The notes below the pieces were generated by a model. That model did no database searches. It was given only the letters and a program-made list of their open reading frames with translations, and was not told the origin of the DNA. The position numbers and the translations under genes were made by a program. Shown in pieces: positions 1-11,231 of a stretch of 64,000 bases of DNA. The first letter of the stretch is position 1. Every line of letters starts with the position of its first letter. The stretch lies in NCBI GenBank assembly GCA_036435485.1, contig CM071595.1, positions 7,802,001 through 7,866,000 of the forward strand, read 5' to 3'. This stretch comes from Saposhnikovia divaricata. Taxonomy: Eukaryota; Streptophyta; Magnoliopsida; Apiales; Apiaceae.

Positions 1-2
1 TT

Positions 3-107
3 TGCCTCAAGCACCGCTGCGCCGACCTCCCCATCTCTTTTGCTTCTCCCCTTCAATTCGCGCAGCCACCAACGCCACCATCCCCTCAACCCACCTCCGT
101 TTACCAT
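3..107 (-). CDS. Possible 5' end of a minus-strand gene, cut by the window edge
   Basis: An ATG at 107-105 on the minus strand opens a frame of 35 codons to the window edge. It is rich in Gly, Trp and Arg and matches no family I recognise. Upstream on the same strand (about 175-240) is a CT/GA dinucleotide tract of the kind often seen in plant 5' UTRs, and a short upstream ORF starts near 149. GC content here is clearly higher than in the following 2 kb, which fits the edge of a gene. The plus-strand frame over the same bases is low-complexity Pro/His/Ser and less convincing. It could also be non-coding promoter DNA. Confidence 0.25.
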   Translation of the reverse strand, partial: MVNGGGLRGWWRWWLRELKGRSKRDGEVGAAVLEA

Positions 108-349
108 CTACTCCACCTGCCTTCACCACCGAACTCCTCTATTCTACAGCCGCCTTCATATAATTTTAGAAGATTATATGTATATGTATATATGTGTAAT
201 GAGAGAGAGAGAGAGACTAGAGAGAGAGAGCTGCTAGATGAAAGAGATAAGGGGGATATGGGGTGGGGGGCGGCCGAGTGTTGTGATAAGGAGTCGGTAG
301 AAAAGGGGTTAGAGATATTTAACGGTTAGGATTTAATCCTAGTTGCATG

Positions 350-873
350 AACGGCTCAGATCGGCTATGTTTTACATGTCATCAATCCAAACCATCTCCT
401 CTCAGCAAATTGCAGCACGCCAAGTGTCCCTGAATTACAAATCAGCAAAAATATATACAAATATGTGCATTATTTATCAAATATTTATATCTTGTAAATT
501 AAAAATAAAATGCTTAAAGTATTCAATAAATATTCAAATAAATTTTTAATATGTATTCGATATAATGCAAATAAATAACAATAAAAATTGAAACAAATAA
601 TAATTATTTAATAGTGGCATTCTAATATTTTATAATAAGCACGTATTTAAAATAAAAATATAAGTAATAGTAACATTCAAAAATAATATTTAAAAAAAAT
701 ATAATAGAAATTTATTAAAATATAGTAGACCACTACTATAAATTTTTAATATAAGTTTAAAAATATCATTTAAATCCAAGTTGAACATTACTAAAATACG
801 CACGTAGTATATTAGAAAATTTAAGAAAATTATATCATTAAAAAGTACATCTAATCTATTTTAAAATAATAGA
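350..873. other. AT-rich stretch without recognisable feature
   Basis: Very AT-rich sequence with short A and T runs. The one frame here (343-549 +) is short, low-complexity and has no family resemblance. I see no gene or terminal repeats. Confidence 0.6.
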
Positions 874-900
874 TAATATATATATATATATATATATATA
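874..900. repeat. (TA)n microsatellite
   Basis: An uninterrupted TA dinucleotide run of about 26 bp at the left border of the 175-bp tandem array. Confidence 0.9.
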
Positions 901-1815
901 ATTTAGTAATATTTGCAAAATTTGAAAAAATAAAAAATTAATTTGGATGTGAAATTAGTAGTCAACTTTTGATTTGACTAGTTCTACTAACTAGTACTTT
1001 GTCCCAAATTGTTGTTTCTATTTTTTGAATAATATTTATCGACGATCTAAAGATGTCAATACATATCTAATTTAGTGATATTTTCAAAATTTAAAAATAA
1101 AATTCACTTTGGATACTGAAATTAGTGGTCAACTATGGATTTGACTATTACTACTAACTAGTACTTTGTCCCAGTCTGTTGTTTCAATTTTCTTAAAAAT
1201 ACATATTGGCGATCAAACCATACGGATGTCAATATATATCTAAATAAGTGATATTCCCAAAATTTTACGAAATTAAAAATTAATTTGGATAGTGAAATTA
1301 GTAGTCAACTATTGATTTGACTAGTACTACTAACCAGTACTTTATCCCAGGTTGTCGTTTCTATTTTTTTAAAACTATTTATCGACGATCCAATAGTACA
1401 GATGTCAATATATATCTAAATAAGTGATATTCCCAAAATTTTAAAAAATAAAAATTAATTTGGATAGTGAAATTAGTAGTCAACTATTGATTTGACTAGT
1501 ACTACTACCTAGTACTTCGTCCCATATTATTTTTTCTATTTTTTTAAAAAATATTTATCGACGATCCAACCACACGGATGTCAAAACATATCTAATTAAA
1601 TGATATTCCCAAAGTTTCAAAAAATAAAAAATTAATTTGGTTGGAGTTATTAGTAAATCACTACTAGTCCGACTAGTATTAGTAACTAGTGCTTCGTCCC
1701 ATATTATTGTTTCCATTTAAAAAAAAATATTTCTCGATGATCCAACCGTACGGATGTCAAGACATATCTAATTAAATGTTATTCCCAAAGTTTCGAAAAA
1801 TAAAAAATTAATTTA
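901..1815. repeat. Tandem repeat, period about 167-177 bp, about 5 copies
   Basis: The phrase aattagtagtcaac recurs at 953, 1120, 1296 and 1471, and in diverged form near 1647, giving spacings of 167, 176, 175 and about 176 bp. Each unit also carries a near-palindrome around gactagtactactaactag, then ctttgtccca, a T-run, atcgacgatc and ggatgtcaa. Copies are diverged from each other by substitutions and small indels. The unit length is in the nucleosome-sized range common for plant satellites, but the array is very short. The last copy runs directly into the CACTA-like element. Confidence 0.85.
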
Positions 1816-1830
1816 TGTGGTTGATGTATA

Positions 1831-2464
1831 CATAATAAGAAAAAATGTTGAAGAACTTTACGACGGATTAAGAAGATCGTCGTAATTCTAGGGAACTTAT
1901 GACGGAAATTTCGTCATAATTAACCCAGAATTACGACGATCTTCTTAATCCGTCATAAGTAACCCAGAATTACGACACATTTTTCCGTCGTAAGTTTACA
2001 TTAGAAAAAGTAATTCATTTTACAATTAAATTTAGTTACAATAAATTTATTTACGACAGAATTTTCGTCGTTTGTTCTTTACTAAACGACGTCGTTTTGT
2101 CATCAGGAAAATTAATTCATTTTGAAATTAAATTTAATTACAATAAATTTAATTAAATTAAATTTGCATCAAAAAAATTAATTTACTTTTATTTCCAGAA
2201 ATCAAACTTGCGACGGATTTTCCGTCACAATGTAATTTACGACGGAATTTCCGTCGTAAAGTCATCTTTACCATGTCCCCACTTTCCCGAGTTGACTTAG
2301 TCAGCAAAATTTTATTAATAAAATAATTAACTTGTGACGGAATTTATTTTCGTCGTAAATTTGGCACAAAATTTACGACAGATTTGGTATTCCGTCGTAA
2401 GTTAGGCGGAAAAATGCAATCCGTCACAAATTTGGCGTCATAATTGGCCAAATTTCTTGTAGTG
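1831..2464. mobile_element. Non-autonomous CACTA (En/Spm-like) element
   Basis: The right end reads ggccaaatttcttgtagtg, the reverse complement of the CACTACAAGAAA terminus of plant CACTA transposons. The interior is filled with sub-terminal motifs of the type acgacgga / tccgtcgtaa in both orientations, as expected for CACTA transposase-binding arrays. The left end (cataataagaaa at 1831) is a degenerate CACTACAAGAAA with about 9 of 12 matches. I find no clear 3-bp target duplication, so the left border is uncertain. No coding capacity is present. A related terminus lies at 35454. Confidence 0.75.
1855..1959. repeat. Long near-perfect hairpin inside the CACTA-like element
   Basis: The arm at 1855-1893 (core cggattaagaagatcgtcg) is matched in inverted orientation at 1924-1959 with two or three mismatches. 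The loop contains another near-palindrome, ttatgacggaaatttcgtca. The RNA would fold into a stem of about 37 bp. Confidence 0.8.
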
Positions 2465-3090
2465 TTTATCAATATTGCATTCAACCCCCTTTGCAATACT
2501 CAGGAACCAACAATTATTTAATAGAAAAAAAAAGATAATCATAAATTATTAACTATTTTTTAGAAATAAATATTAACTATTTTTTAATTATTACATGTAC
2601 AAGTTGGTATGCATACAAACAAGAAGAACGCTTTGGTTTCTTTTCTCACTTCTATCACCCATTATACATCAATCAAATAATCACATGAATAAGAAAATCA
2701 CAATGCATTTTTGCCCAGTAAATTTTCAAAATTTTAGTACTCAGTTATCTCCAATATTTCAATACTCACCCTATTTATACATTTTGTTTTCGCATTGTAA
2801 TTCTATATGTCACATGATATTACAGCAATTATAACATTGTCTACACATTGTTTTAACAAACGTGACCACTAAAGTTTGTGATAAAACACATCCATAATTT
2901 GCCATCAACAATTCACACAATTCGTAATTTATGTATTTCATGTAAGTTTTGATGATTCTCTGGTTTATGTCGGGAACACGGAATGTAATTCATAAAGGTA
3001 AATAAAAAAAAAAGGAATGATCATGAATTTTTTTACATCTTTGGTTTCGATCCAGAAATGTAATGAAAAATTTAATCAAAATTATTTTAA
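2465..3090. other. AT-rich intergenic stretch, nothing recognised
   Basis: No terminal repeats, tandem repeats or gene-like frames. The open frame at 2595-2834 (+) has no recognisable family and no coding-like composition. Confidence 0.5.
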
Positions 3091-3193
3091 CTAGGTTACA
3101 ACCCGTGCAATATGCACGGCTCCTTTTTTAATATCTATTATTATATTAATTATTTAAAATTTTATATTCTATTATCAAATTGTTGTTAAAGAA

Positions 3194-3198
<5 letters not shown>

Positions 3199-3252
<54 letters not shown>
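3199..3252. repeat. (AT)n microsatellite
   Basis: An uninterrupted AT run of about 54 bp within the Helitron. Confidence 0.95.
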
Positions 3253-3255
<3 letters not shown>

Positions 3256-3949
3256 ATTTTACATGTTCGATTTAATATTTGTATTATATCTTGAATTCTT
3301 AAAATTTAATTTGAACGATTACAGACAACGTGAAATTAATAAAATAATTTTTAATTTAATGATGGTTTAATAATTTTTTCTAATTAAATCTACGCAAAAA
3401 CAAAAAAGAGAAGAAGGTACTGTTTAATAATTGACGATTTTTTACGTTAAAAAATCTGTTTGGTTTATGAATTCTACTTATAATTTGTTTTGATTATCAA
3501 AATACCCATTTAATTATTCGAAGATAGTTCTACTAACAAACAAATAAAATTTTAATAATAAGCAACTTTGATAATCAGTAGTCTGGTCCTCCGTACGACA
3601 AAGATCCTAAAATAAATAAATGAAAATCATTGTATCTAGCATAAAAAATTGTTTTATATTTTAATATGTTGTAAACTAAAAAGTATATTTATATTGAAAT
3701 ACGAAAATGTATATGTCAATAATTTAAATCATATATAATTAGGTTTTCTAAATTGAATACATTATCAATGTAGGACTTCTACATTGAGTATAATTAATAT
3801 AAAAATTCGTAATTATATTTTCTCTTTAGATTCTGAGGATTTCTATTTGAATAAGAATTATTAAATCATCACTAAATTAAAAAATAATTTTACGAGGTTC
3901 GTGTGGAATGTAAATATGATTTTTTTTATACTAATGAAAAAAATAAATA

Positions 3950-4026
3950 AAATTCAATTCTAATAAAATCTTTTTTAATTATATTCTTTTCAGATTATAA
4001 TTTTTTTTAAAATTCAATTTTAATAC
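3950..4026. repeat. Tandem repeat, left part (period about 62-65 bp)
   Basis: The unit consensus is aattatattcttttcagatt ataattttctttttaaaattc with a following taatacaa. One copy is here (core at 3977). The array continues on the other side of the solo LTR at 7689-8040, showing that the LTR landed inside a pre-existing array. Confidence 0.75.
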
Positions 4027-7000
4027 TGTAACATCCCTGTTCTGGCATGCATATTTTATTTTAATAAACAGAATTGTTTTACTAATACGACTCATAGAAC
4101 TTAAGATTCGCTAATGTATTATTAAAGTACGTTAAAAATGAGTGTATGTAAACGCGATCAGAATTCAGAAAATCTAAATTTTATTTATATGGAATATTTG
4201 ACCGGGCAGTGAAGAGCATATCAATGCGATCAAGACAAGTGATATATTTAAATTGAGGATTTTAGGATTTTATATTTTATTAAAGGTGATTTAATGATTT
4301 AGAACGAAAACCCCTGAGTTAGTGCAACAAACGTTTTAGGAATCGATAGAACTTTACAACGAGATTAAGCGATAAAGCGAACGGATTATGGACTAAATAT
4401 ATAACGAGATTAAGAACCATGCATGATCATCTAGGGCATTATATTAAGTGAATTTGGTGGGAAAAAAAATTATTAAATTAAAAACAAGTGGCTTAGTAAG
4501 GTGTTTGATCAAGAACATGCCAACAAGGCTCATTGTCATCACATTGTTACACACCACACAAGCTTGACACTTGGATCAAGGGGGTTTAAGAGAGTATTAG
4601 CAGCTGGTGTGTATCACAAATATCACACAAAATCATTTACCAACTAGTCAAAGAAGATTAGAAGTGAGAAAAAGCAAGAACACCACCAAAACACACATTC
4701 TGGCCAGTTTTTGCCCAACAAAAAGAAGAGGCCAAAAACCCTAGCTAGGAAGCTTCAAATTTGATGATCTAGGACTCAAAAGAAAGCCCTTGAAGAGTAG
4801 AAGGTACTGTAAAAATTTCAGCTCCAAACATGGAGTGTAAGGTATTCAAAAGTTCTTCCAAAGTTGATGATGAATAGTGATGAATAGTGATGAATAGTAA
4901 ATTAACTTGTTTTTCTTGTTTTGTTCTTAAGGATCAAGCTTTGTAAGGACTATATAGGGCTTGTTTAGTGATTTTATGCACTTTTTAGTGTTGTTAGAGC
5001 ATCAAGGAAGGTATAAATCCTAACCTTACCTTTTATTTTTATGAGTTTTGTGGTTAGTTTTGAGATGGGTTCATGAATGATTCGTGTTAAGGGATTTAGT
5101 GGTTGTTTGGCTTTGTAATGATATGTAAAATGTTGAGTGATGGTTTTGAACCTTACCACTGGCCTTAGAGGTCTTTGATGAATGTTAGTTGATGTTAAGG
5201 ATGAATGGTTTGCCTTGTATGGCTTGTTTGAGGAGTAACAAAAATGGAAATGCTTGATTTAGAGCCGTCGTAATGCCAAAATTTTTAGTACCACCTTAGC
5301 AGTTGAAACCCAAGATCATGAGTTTGTTTTTAAAATGACCACTGCATATGGTTGTGTAGATATTGTTGTCTAGTTTATTTTGCCGCAAGAATCATGTCAA
5401 ACGAGTTTACGGTTTAGGAGATATGACCATTTTAGTAAAAGTGGTTCAAGAAACTACACAGCAGAAAAGTGTCAACTTTGTGGCTATGTTTAAGACCCTT
5501 AAGAGAAATATTAAAATGTGACACCTTGAGGTAAAATGGTAAGACCAGTTAGCGATGTTTGTGCGAAGTTTTCGAGTTAAGATTTTATAAAAATGCGTTA
5601 GCCGGGATTGCACAAATGAAAAGCCCTTAAAGGAACGACACTATTCACTGAATCACCCACTGCCTTGTTTGATAAAATCCGAAAAATAGGTCTTTTGACC
5701 AGAGCCAAATCTTGAGTTAGTTACCTTCTAGACATTCTCTAGATCGTGCACGCGAAAACGGTGCATCATTTGAGTTAACGGTTATCGAGTTATGAACGTT
5801 TTAGTAAAAGTGGTGCAAATAGTAAAAATTCGCAGTTGACTCAACTTCGAAAATACATTTCACCCACTAGACCCGTGTTTTCGAATCGGAACTTTTGTGA
5901 TAAATATAACAAATACCAAATATGATTTTAGAAGTGGTTTCGTATTTAATTATGTTTCCAGTGATTTATTAAAAGTGTTGGAGTGCAAGTCACGGAATAG
6001 TAATTCTCAGGAAAGTCAACTCTAGAAGTGCTACTTTGACCATTCGTTCTGGCTAAGTTAAAAGAGGAATTTTGAGTCGACTAAAACACGAAAATTGTTA
6101 AGGAATATCATGACTACATGTTGGTGTAAAGAACTTGATTAAAAACCTTTGACAAGATAGTTTTACGAATAGCCAAAGTAGACCCGAGAAGGTGAAGTGT
6201 TGGAAAGAAAATTAGTATAGAGATATGAAACTAGATTTAAACAAATGCACACATAAGTATAATAAAGATTGGTTCTTATGTGTTTATAGAGTAACCAAGA
6301 CGTGGAAGGAGCTTCGATAGCATATCACCAAGAATCCATAAAGAAAAAGTGCAGAGGCCAAGGTGAGCATAAATCTGAATCGATTTAATTGTGAATATAA
6401 ATTGGAAATTATATTCATATATGTTATATGCTCCATATTTAAGTAAATAAATTGATTTAAAGAATTATATGAATATTTGGTGACTACATGGACTTATATG
6501 ATTAGTTACGTAGTTGTCATAATTATTCGAAAGAGTTAAGGACATTTCCAAGTATTTTCTTTGAAAAGACATTCCTTTAAGATTAATAAACGGGTAGAAT
6601 GAACGAGTTTTGTAAATGGAAAGATAAGTGAATATTAATCTATGTTTGCTTTACATGCTATGCTTTAACTGAAAGTAGTGATTGCTATTTGAATAAATTC
6701 TCTCAAGTATGATCTTCCATGATATCTGTTATCTGCTAAATGTGATACGTGCTATTTGAATGAGTTATCTGAAACGTGCATATGAATGATATATGAGAAA
6801 GGTGAATACATGATCACTCTGATGTATAAGCAATGTGAATACATGATGACAGTATCATTGACATGAAATGGGGTATTATGTGATCGATGTGCATTACATG
6901 AAAGGAAAATATCAACGTGAATAGAAACATGGAATGAAGGAATTAAACGGGATATATGATGTGCATATTGTTTCATTTGAGTCCCACTAAATAAAGACGT

Positions 7001-7380
7001 TGTGATTGCCAATACTTTAGTATCAGCAATGTGAATAAATGGCCTACCTAGCCATCAACGTGAATAGGAAAGTCCTCTGGACTATAAAGCAACGTGAATA
7101 GGAAAGTCCTCTGGACTATAAAGCAACGTGAATAGAAAAAGAGCCCTTGAGGCCAAGAAATCCCGGGAGATACTAAAGTCAAGTTGGTCAGTCACAACAA
7201 AGTAAAGAAATAAGGTGAAAGAAAAGAGAGTCTCATGCATATGTTGCATACATTCATAGCAAATGATTACTTGGATTTATTGAATGATAACTTGGAATTA
7301 TTTGTGTGACTACGTGTTGACAAGGTGCAAAAATATGTTAAGTGAAAAATATGTTAAGTGAAAATATTTTATGAATGATG

Positions 7381-7416
<36 letters not shown>

Positions 7417-7683
7417 TGATACTAAATTACTGTTGGTTAAATAAAATGTTATATGTGTGAGTACAAAGAAAAAAAATGGTTTATGTTCACTGAGTTGCGA
7501 CTCATAAAAATCGCTCAATTTTTCAGGAAAAGTTGCAAGTCGGCCAGATGATGCTCAAGAATCCCTACTCCTCTACATTGCATATATAGACATTTATAAG
7601 TTATATTTATATGATCTTTTTTTTATGAGAACTATATATGTAAATGACGTCATAAATCTACAAGAAAGGGTGAGGATGTAACA
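4027..7683 (+). mobile_element. Solo LTR of a Ty3/gypsy (chromovirus-like) element, 3657 bp
   Basis: The element begins TGTAACATCC and ends GGATGTAACA and is flanked by a perfect 5-bp target duplication, AATAC (4022-4026 and 7684-7688). It has no internal coding region, PBS or PPT, so it is a solo LTR left by LTR-LTR recombination. It shares patches such as gccgtcgtaatg and aaggaaggtataaa with the LTR at 55033-60449, so the two belong to one family in opposite orientation. The interior has a 3x gatgaatagt repeat (4869-4898), a duplicated 37-bp unit near 7060-7131 and a (TA)n tract at 7383-7414. Short frames inside are not genes. Confidence 0.88.
7060..7131. repeat. 37-bp direct duplication inside the solo LTR
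   Basis: The phrase aggaaagtcctctggactat aaagcaacgtgaat occurs twice back to back. The related LTR at 55-60 kb has a comparable duplication at about 55706-55788. Confidence 0.9.
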
Positions 7684-7688
7684 AATAC

Positions 7689-8040
7689 AATCTTTTTTAA
7701 TTATATTCTTTTTAAATTATAATTTTCTTTTTAAAATTCACTTATAATGCAACCTTTTTTAATTATATCGTTTTTAGATTATAATTTTCTTTTTAATGTG
7801 ATCTAATCCAGATCGTCTATTTTTAAATAAAAAATAAATAAAATTCAATTCCAATACAATTTTTTTTAATTATATTCTTTTCAGATTATAATTTTCTTTT
7901 TAAAATTCTATTCTAATACAACCTTTATTAATTATATTCTTTTTAGATTATAATTTTGTTTTTAAAATTTACTTATAATGTAACTTTTTCTAATTATATC
8001 ATTTTTAAATTATAATTTTTTTTAATGTGATATCATATTG
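7689..8040. repeat. Tandem repeat, right part (period about 62-65 bp)
   Basis: This continues the array at 3950. Copies of aattatattctttt start near 7696, 7760, 7868, 7930 and 7999, with one longer spacer. Together with the left part this gives about six copies. Confidence 0.8.
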
Positions 8041-8145
8041 ATCATATATTTTTAATCTAACGGATCATATGATTTTGGTAGTATAGTGAACAGACCATAC
8101 CAAAAATTTGGATAAAATCCCTCTAATGCTTATTATATATAAGGA

Positions 8146-8541
8146 TATAATTTTTTAAAATTAAATTATAAATTATTTTTAATTTTTAAAAGTGATTTAC
8201 ATGTTAATTTATTTTATTATAATTTAATATATAAATTATAATTGAAAATAAAAAAGAAATGAGGAAAGGGAAAGGAAATATCTAATGGAAGGTGGAGAAT
8301 GAGTATCGATGAATATTGGAGAAATTTAAAACCAAAACAGGTTAGAGGTAATTATAATTTTTATAAACCAAACATGAACAAAGAAATGAGTATATTTGTT
8401 TCTGTTTCCCTTTGTTTATTACCTCCAATCAAACATCCAATGTTTATACTAGTTGGTAACCCATGCAAATACAAATTACTTTATTTAGATGAAATCTTAT
8501 CGATTTGATTTGATACTCATAACAAAAGTCGATTGTGTAAT
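8146..8541. other. AT-rich spacer between Helitrons
   Basis: No gene or repeat structure was recognised. A 69-codon frame at 8299-8508 (+) has no family resemblance and lies between two transposons. Confidence 0.5.
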
Positions 8542-9223
8542 ATATACTATATATTAAAGTTGAAATATTGAAAATTTTCGCTTCGGTGATTTTCGGTCTT
8601 TTATTCAAATTAATAAATAATAAAATAATATTATTTAATACTAATTAGTCGATTGCTTTTCGAAACTAAAGCACTTTAATTAATTATTGAAGATATTATA
8701 TTTTATAAACATCTAAAAACATCAATTATACCATATTTTTCAATGATTAATATTTATTTTCTAAATAAAACATGTTACCTTTTAATTTAAAATATAATTT
8801 TGCAATCATTAATATATACCCAAAAATATCACAGCTTACCTTCCAATCATTAAAAATTTGGACGTTTTCTAATAAACCAACATGAGTATCATTTATTATT
8901 TTTTGGTTCAACAGTTCAACAACAAAACGAATACTGATAGTTAGATTTTAGTGAATAATTAAGAATTGCTGGATCTAATGATAAGAAATATTATATATTT
9001 GTATTATTCTACTAATAATCCAATGTTCGAATCTCATCAACAATATATTTGAATTATAAATTTATAATATAAGTTTTATAATATATAAAATTAAAGTATA
9101 TTATACTAAAATTAAAATAACTATTGAAAAAAGTGATTATATAAAAATATTATTATAACATAAAATAAAATTTATCGCATTTCAAAAAAAAAAATCTAGT
9201 GCATTGCACTAATTATAAGCTAG
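8542..9223 (+). mobile_element. Non-autonomous Helitron
   Basis: The 3' end carries the hairpin agtgcattgcact, then aattataag and CTAG followed by T, the standard Helitron terminus. The 5' region (tatactatatattaaagttg) corresponds to that of the Helitron at 48530 (ctacactattttattaaagt). The interiors share several phrases, for example cattaatatatacccaaaaa. The 5' dinucleotide is degenerate, so the start is approximate. No coding capacity. Confidence 0.7.
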
Positions 9224-9586
9224 TAAAATTTATCGTAGAAGTAGGTGTATGTAACATATAATAGAATTAGGTGTTCAACATGTATGAATATTTATTTATA
9301 ATAAATGAATAAATAAATAATAATAATAAAATAAATAAATATAATGACAAATAAAATTTGATACTATTATGCTTGAACAAAAAAGGATTTCGTTCATTAA
9401 TAATGAATATAGATTGTATGGTAAATTGTTAAGCATTGTTGAATACATTAAAATATTTGAACACCATCAAAATTCATAACATAATTTATCCTCACAAAGC
9501 AGGTTAATGGACTGACTCACCATTTCATAGTCGACCAGTATCACTTTCGCTACCCGTTTATGGAATGTAAAAAAATTAAATTTTAT
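9224..9586. other. AT-rich spacer
   Basis: Contains AATAAT-type simple sequence near 9300-9345. No gene or element ends were recognised. Confidence 0.5.
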
Positions 9587-9793
9587 TGAAGATTAGACAC
9601 AATTATGAGTGTGTTAACTTTTTTAAAAATAAAAATAAAAATAAATACAAGTTCAAGTGATTTTGCCTTGCCTTCAACACTTAAATTATTGAGAGATGAA
9701 TTTATCTCTTAGAGGGAAGATTAGACACATTTATGAGTGCATTAACTTTTTAAAAAAATAAAAATAAATACAAGATCAAGTGATTTTGTCTTA
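9587..9793. repeat. Direct duplication split by the SIRE-like insertion
   Basis: A unit starting gaagattagacaca and ending tttatctcttagagg spans 9587-9715, and a second copy starts at 9716. The second copy is cut at 9793 by the retrotransposon. Its tail (cttcaacacttaaattattg and atttatctctta) reappears at about 24478-24517, on the other side of the element. The 14.65-kb element therefore inserted into the second copy of a tandem duplication. Confidence 0.8.
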
Positions 9794-11084
9794 TGTTGAG
9801 TATTGAATATACCGAAGAGAATACATAGGGGGTGAATGGATTCTCAAACTTTTCTTTTGATAACTGTTTTAGGTGAAGGTTGTTTGAAGGATTTGAATCT
9901 GATTGTGTGTGTGTTTGTGTTTAACAGATTATGTAAGTGCGGAATATAAACACAAGAACACAATACTCACTTTAATCTAATATTTTATTAGATCCAAATG
10001 TTACTATAACCTGAAAACACAATTTCGTATTCTCAGCTTCTTTCTCAGAGAGATATTACTTGTAAAACTATTGATCACTCTGTTTGATACTTGCTAAAGA
10101 AGTAGGGTTGTTCACTTATATCACGTGAACAACTTGCTTACAACAAATAAGGTAGCAAACAAATTTGCTTTCTAATGTGTCTATCCTATTTGAGTAAGCA
10201 TCAAAACTGCTACAGATTTGACTTCTTAGAACTCTGTTCAGATCCACTTCTTTAGCTCTTTGTCTCTTGTACTATCTCTCCAAGCTTCTTTTGTAGGCTT
10301 TCCAACGTGCTTTACAGTACTGTGGCCCATAAAGTGTTTTGGCATGCTGTAGGTTTCTGACTTGTACAATTCCTTCAGTATTTTGTCTCCAAGATTGTAT
10401 TCGAGAAGTGGCTAAGTGTTTGATTCGAGAACTAGAATTGAATTGATCGATAACTCTGAGTTCTCGAATACTGTAAAGTTGACATATCGAATCACTTCTC
10501 GAATAGCTCTTTTCTTCAGGAATCCTTGAGATATCGAATAGAGCATTTTACTTATCGAATCCCTGAGATATCGAATAGCTTCTTTAGTCCTTGAGATATT
10601 GAATGAGCTTTGACTTGTTGACTCCTGGAGAACTCAAATGATGCTTTGACTTGTTGACTTCCCGAGTTCTCGAATAGAGTAAAAGACATATCGAATCTCT
10701 GATATATCGAATGAGATATCAAATATTGTCTTTTGAGATATCGAATCCCTGACTTCTCGAATGCTAGACTTTTCGAATATAACAAACATACTTCTCGAAT
10801 TGGTACTTAGGCAAATCTTCATTCTCCAAATTCTAACTGTGTTTATTTTGACAGTCTTGGTCTTCAAGCTTGAGGCATGATCCTTGGAACTTCTTTCAAG
10901 CATTATTCTCTGACTTTAATTACAGTTACACAGCAAGAATTTGATGCATGTTACAAGTACTACAACAAGTAGAAACTCTACAACTAGAGGTTCCCTCAGT
11001 TAAGAGGTCATGTAGGTAATGCAAAGCATTATAGACAATTAGGCTTGTTATTCGATGTATACAGGCATGCCTTTGTGACTAACA
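9794..11084 (-). repeat. SIRE-like 3' LTR (1291 bp)
   Basis: In minus orientation it starts TGTTAGTCACAAAGGC and ends in CAACA, with TG...CA termini. It aligns along its length with 23145-24445, differing by scattered substitutions and a few indels (for example an insertion in the gtgtgtgtttg tract of the other copy). It contains the short inverted repeat gttgttcac / gtgaacaac with a TATA-like core. A dense run of related motifs (gagatatcgaat, cttctcgaat) lies at about 10400-10800. Short frames here (10552-10903 -) come from this repetitive tract and are not genes. Confidence 0.93.
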
Positions 11085-11097
11085 ATCTCCCCCAAAG
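11085..11097 (-). other. SIRE-like polypurine tract
   Basis: On the minus strand the sequence ctttgggggagat lies immediately before the TG of the 3' LTR, in the position and composition of the plus-strand primer of an LTR retrotransposon. Confidence 0.85.
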
Positions 11098-11231
11098 TGT
11101 GAGTAAGACCCTTAGTCACAATTTCATATCTGATAACAAGCCTATCATACATAAAGATATAACTTGAAAAGTACAGGTATGTAACTTAATTGAAAATATA
11201 AAGAGGCATCCTTAAAAGTTATGTAGAATTA

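Larger units (their letters stand above)
3091..8145 (-). mobile_element. Non-autonomous Helitron, interrupted by a solo LTR
   Basis: On the minus strand the 3' end reads ccgtgcatattgcacgg, a strong hairpin, then gttgtaac and CTAG followed by T. That is the Helitron 3' signature (hairpin plus CTRR, insertion before T). The 5' end on the minus strand is TCCTTATATATAATAAG at 8145, preceded by A, which satisfies the A|TC rule. A ccgttagat motif lies near the 5' end, as in other Helitrons of this window. Without the LTR and its target duplication the element is about 1.39 kb. It encodes no Rep/helicase. The pairing of the two ends is inferred from orientation and placement. Confidence 0.6.

Noticed and set aside
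343..549. 68-codon plus-strand frame
   Set aside because: Starts in the presumed upstream region of the left-edge gene and runs into AT-rich DNA; Ile/Lys-rich tail typical of chance frames.
2595..2834. 79-codon plus-strand frame
   Set aside because: Low-complexity residues and no recognisable domain; fits chance in AT-rich DNA.
6752..7012. 86-codon minus-strand frame
   Set aside because: Lies inside the solo LTR and has no homology to retrotransposon proteins.
7060..7131. CRISPR-like back-to-back repeats
   Set aside because: Only two copies without spacers, inside a plant LTR; a simple duplication.
8299..8508. 69-codon plus-strand frame between Helitrons
   Set aside because: No family resemblance, no splice or promoter context, and AT-rich composition like the surroundings.
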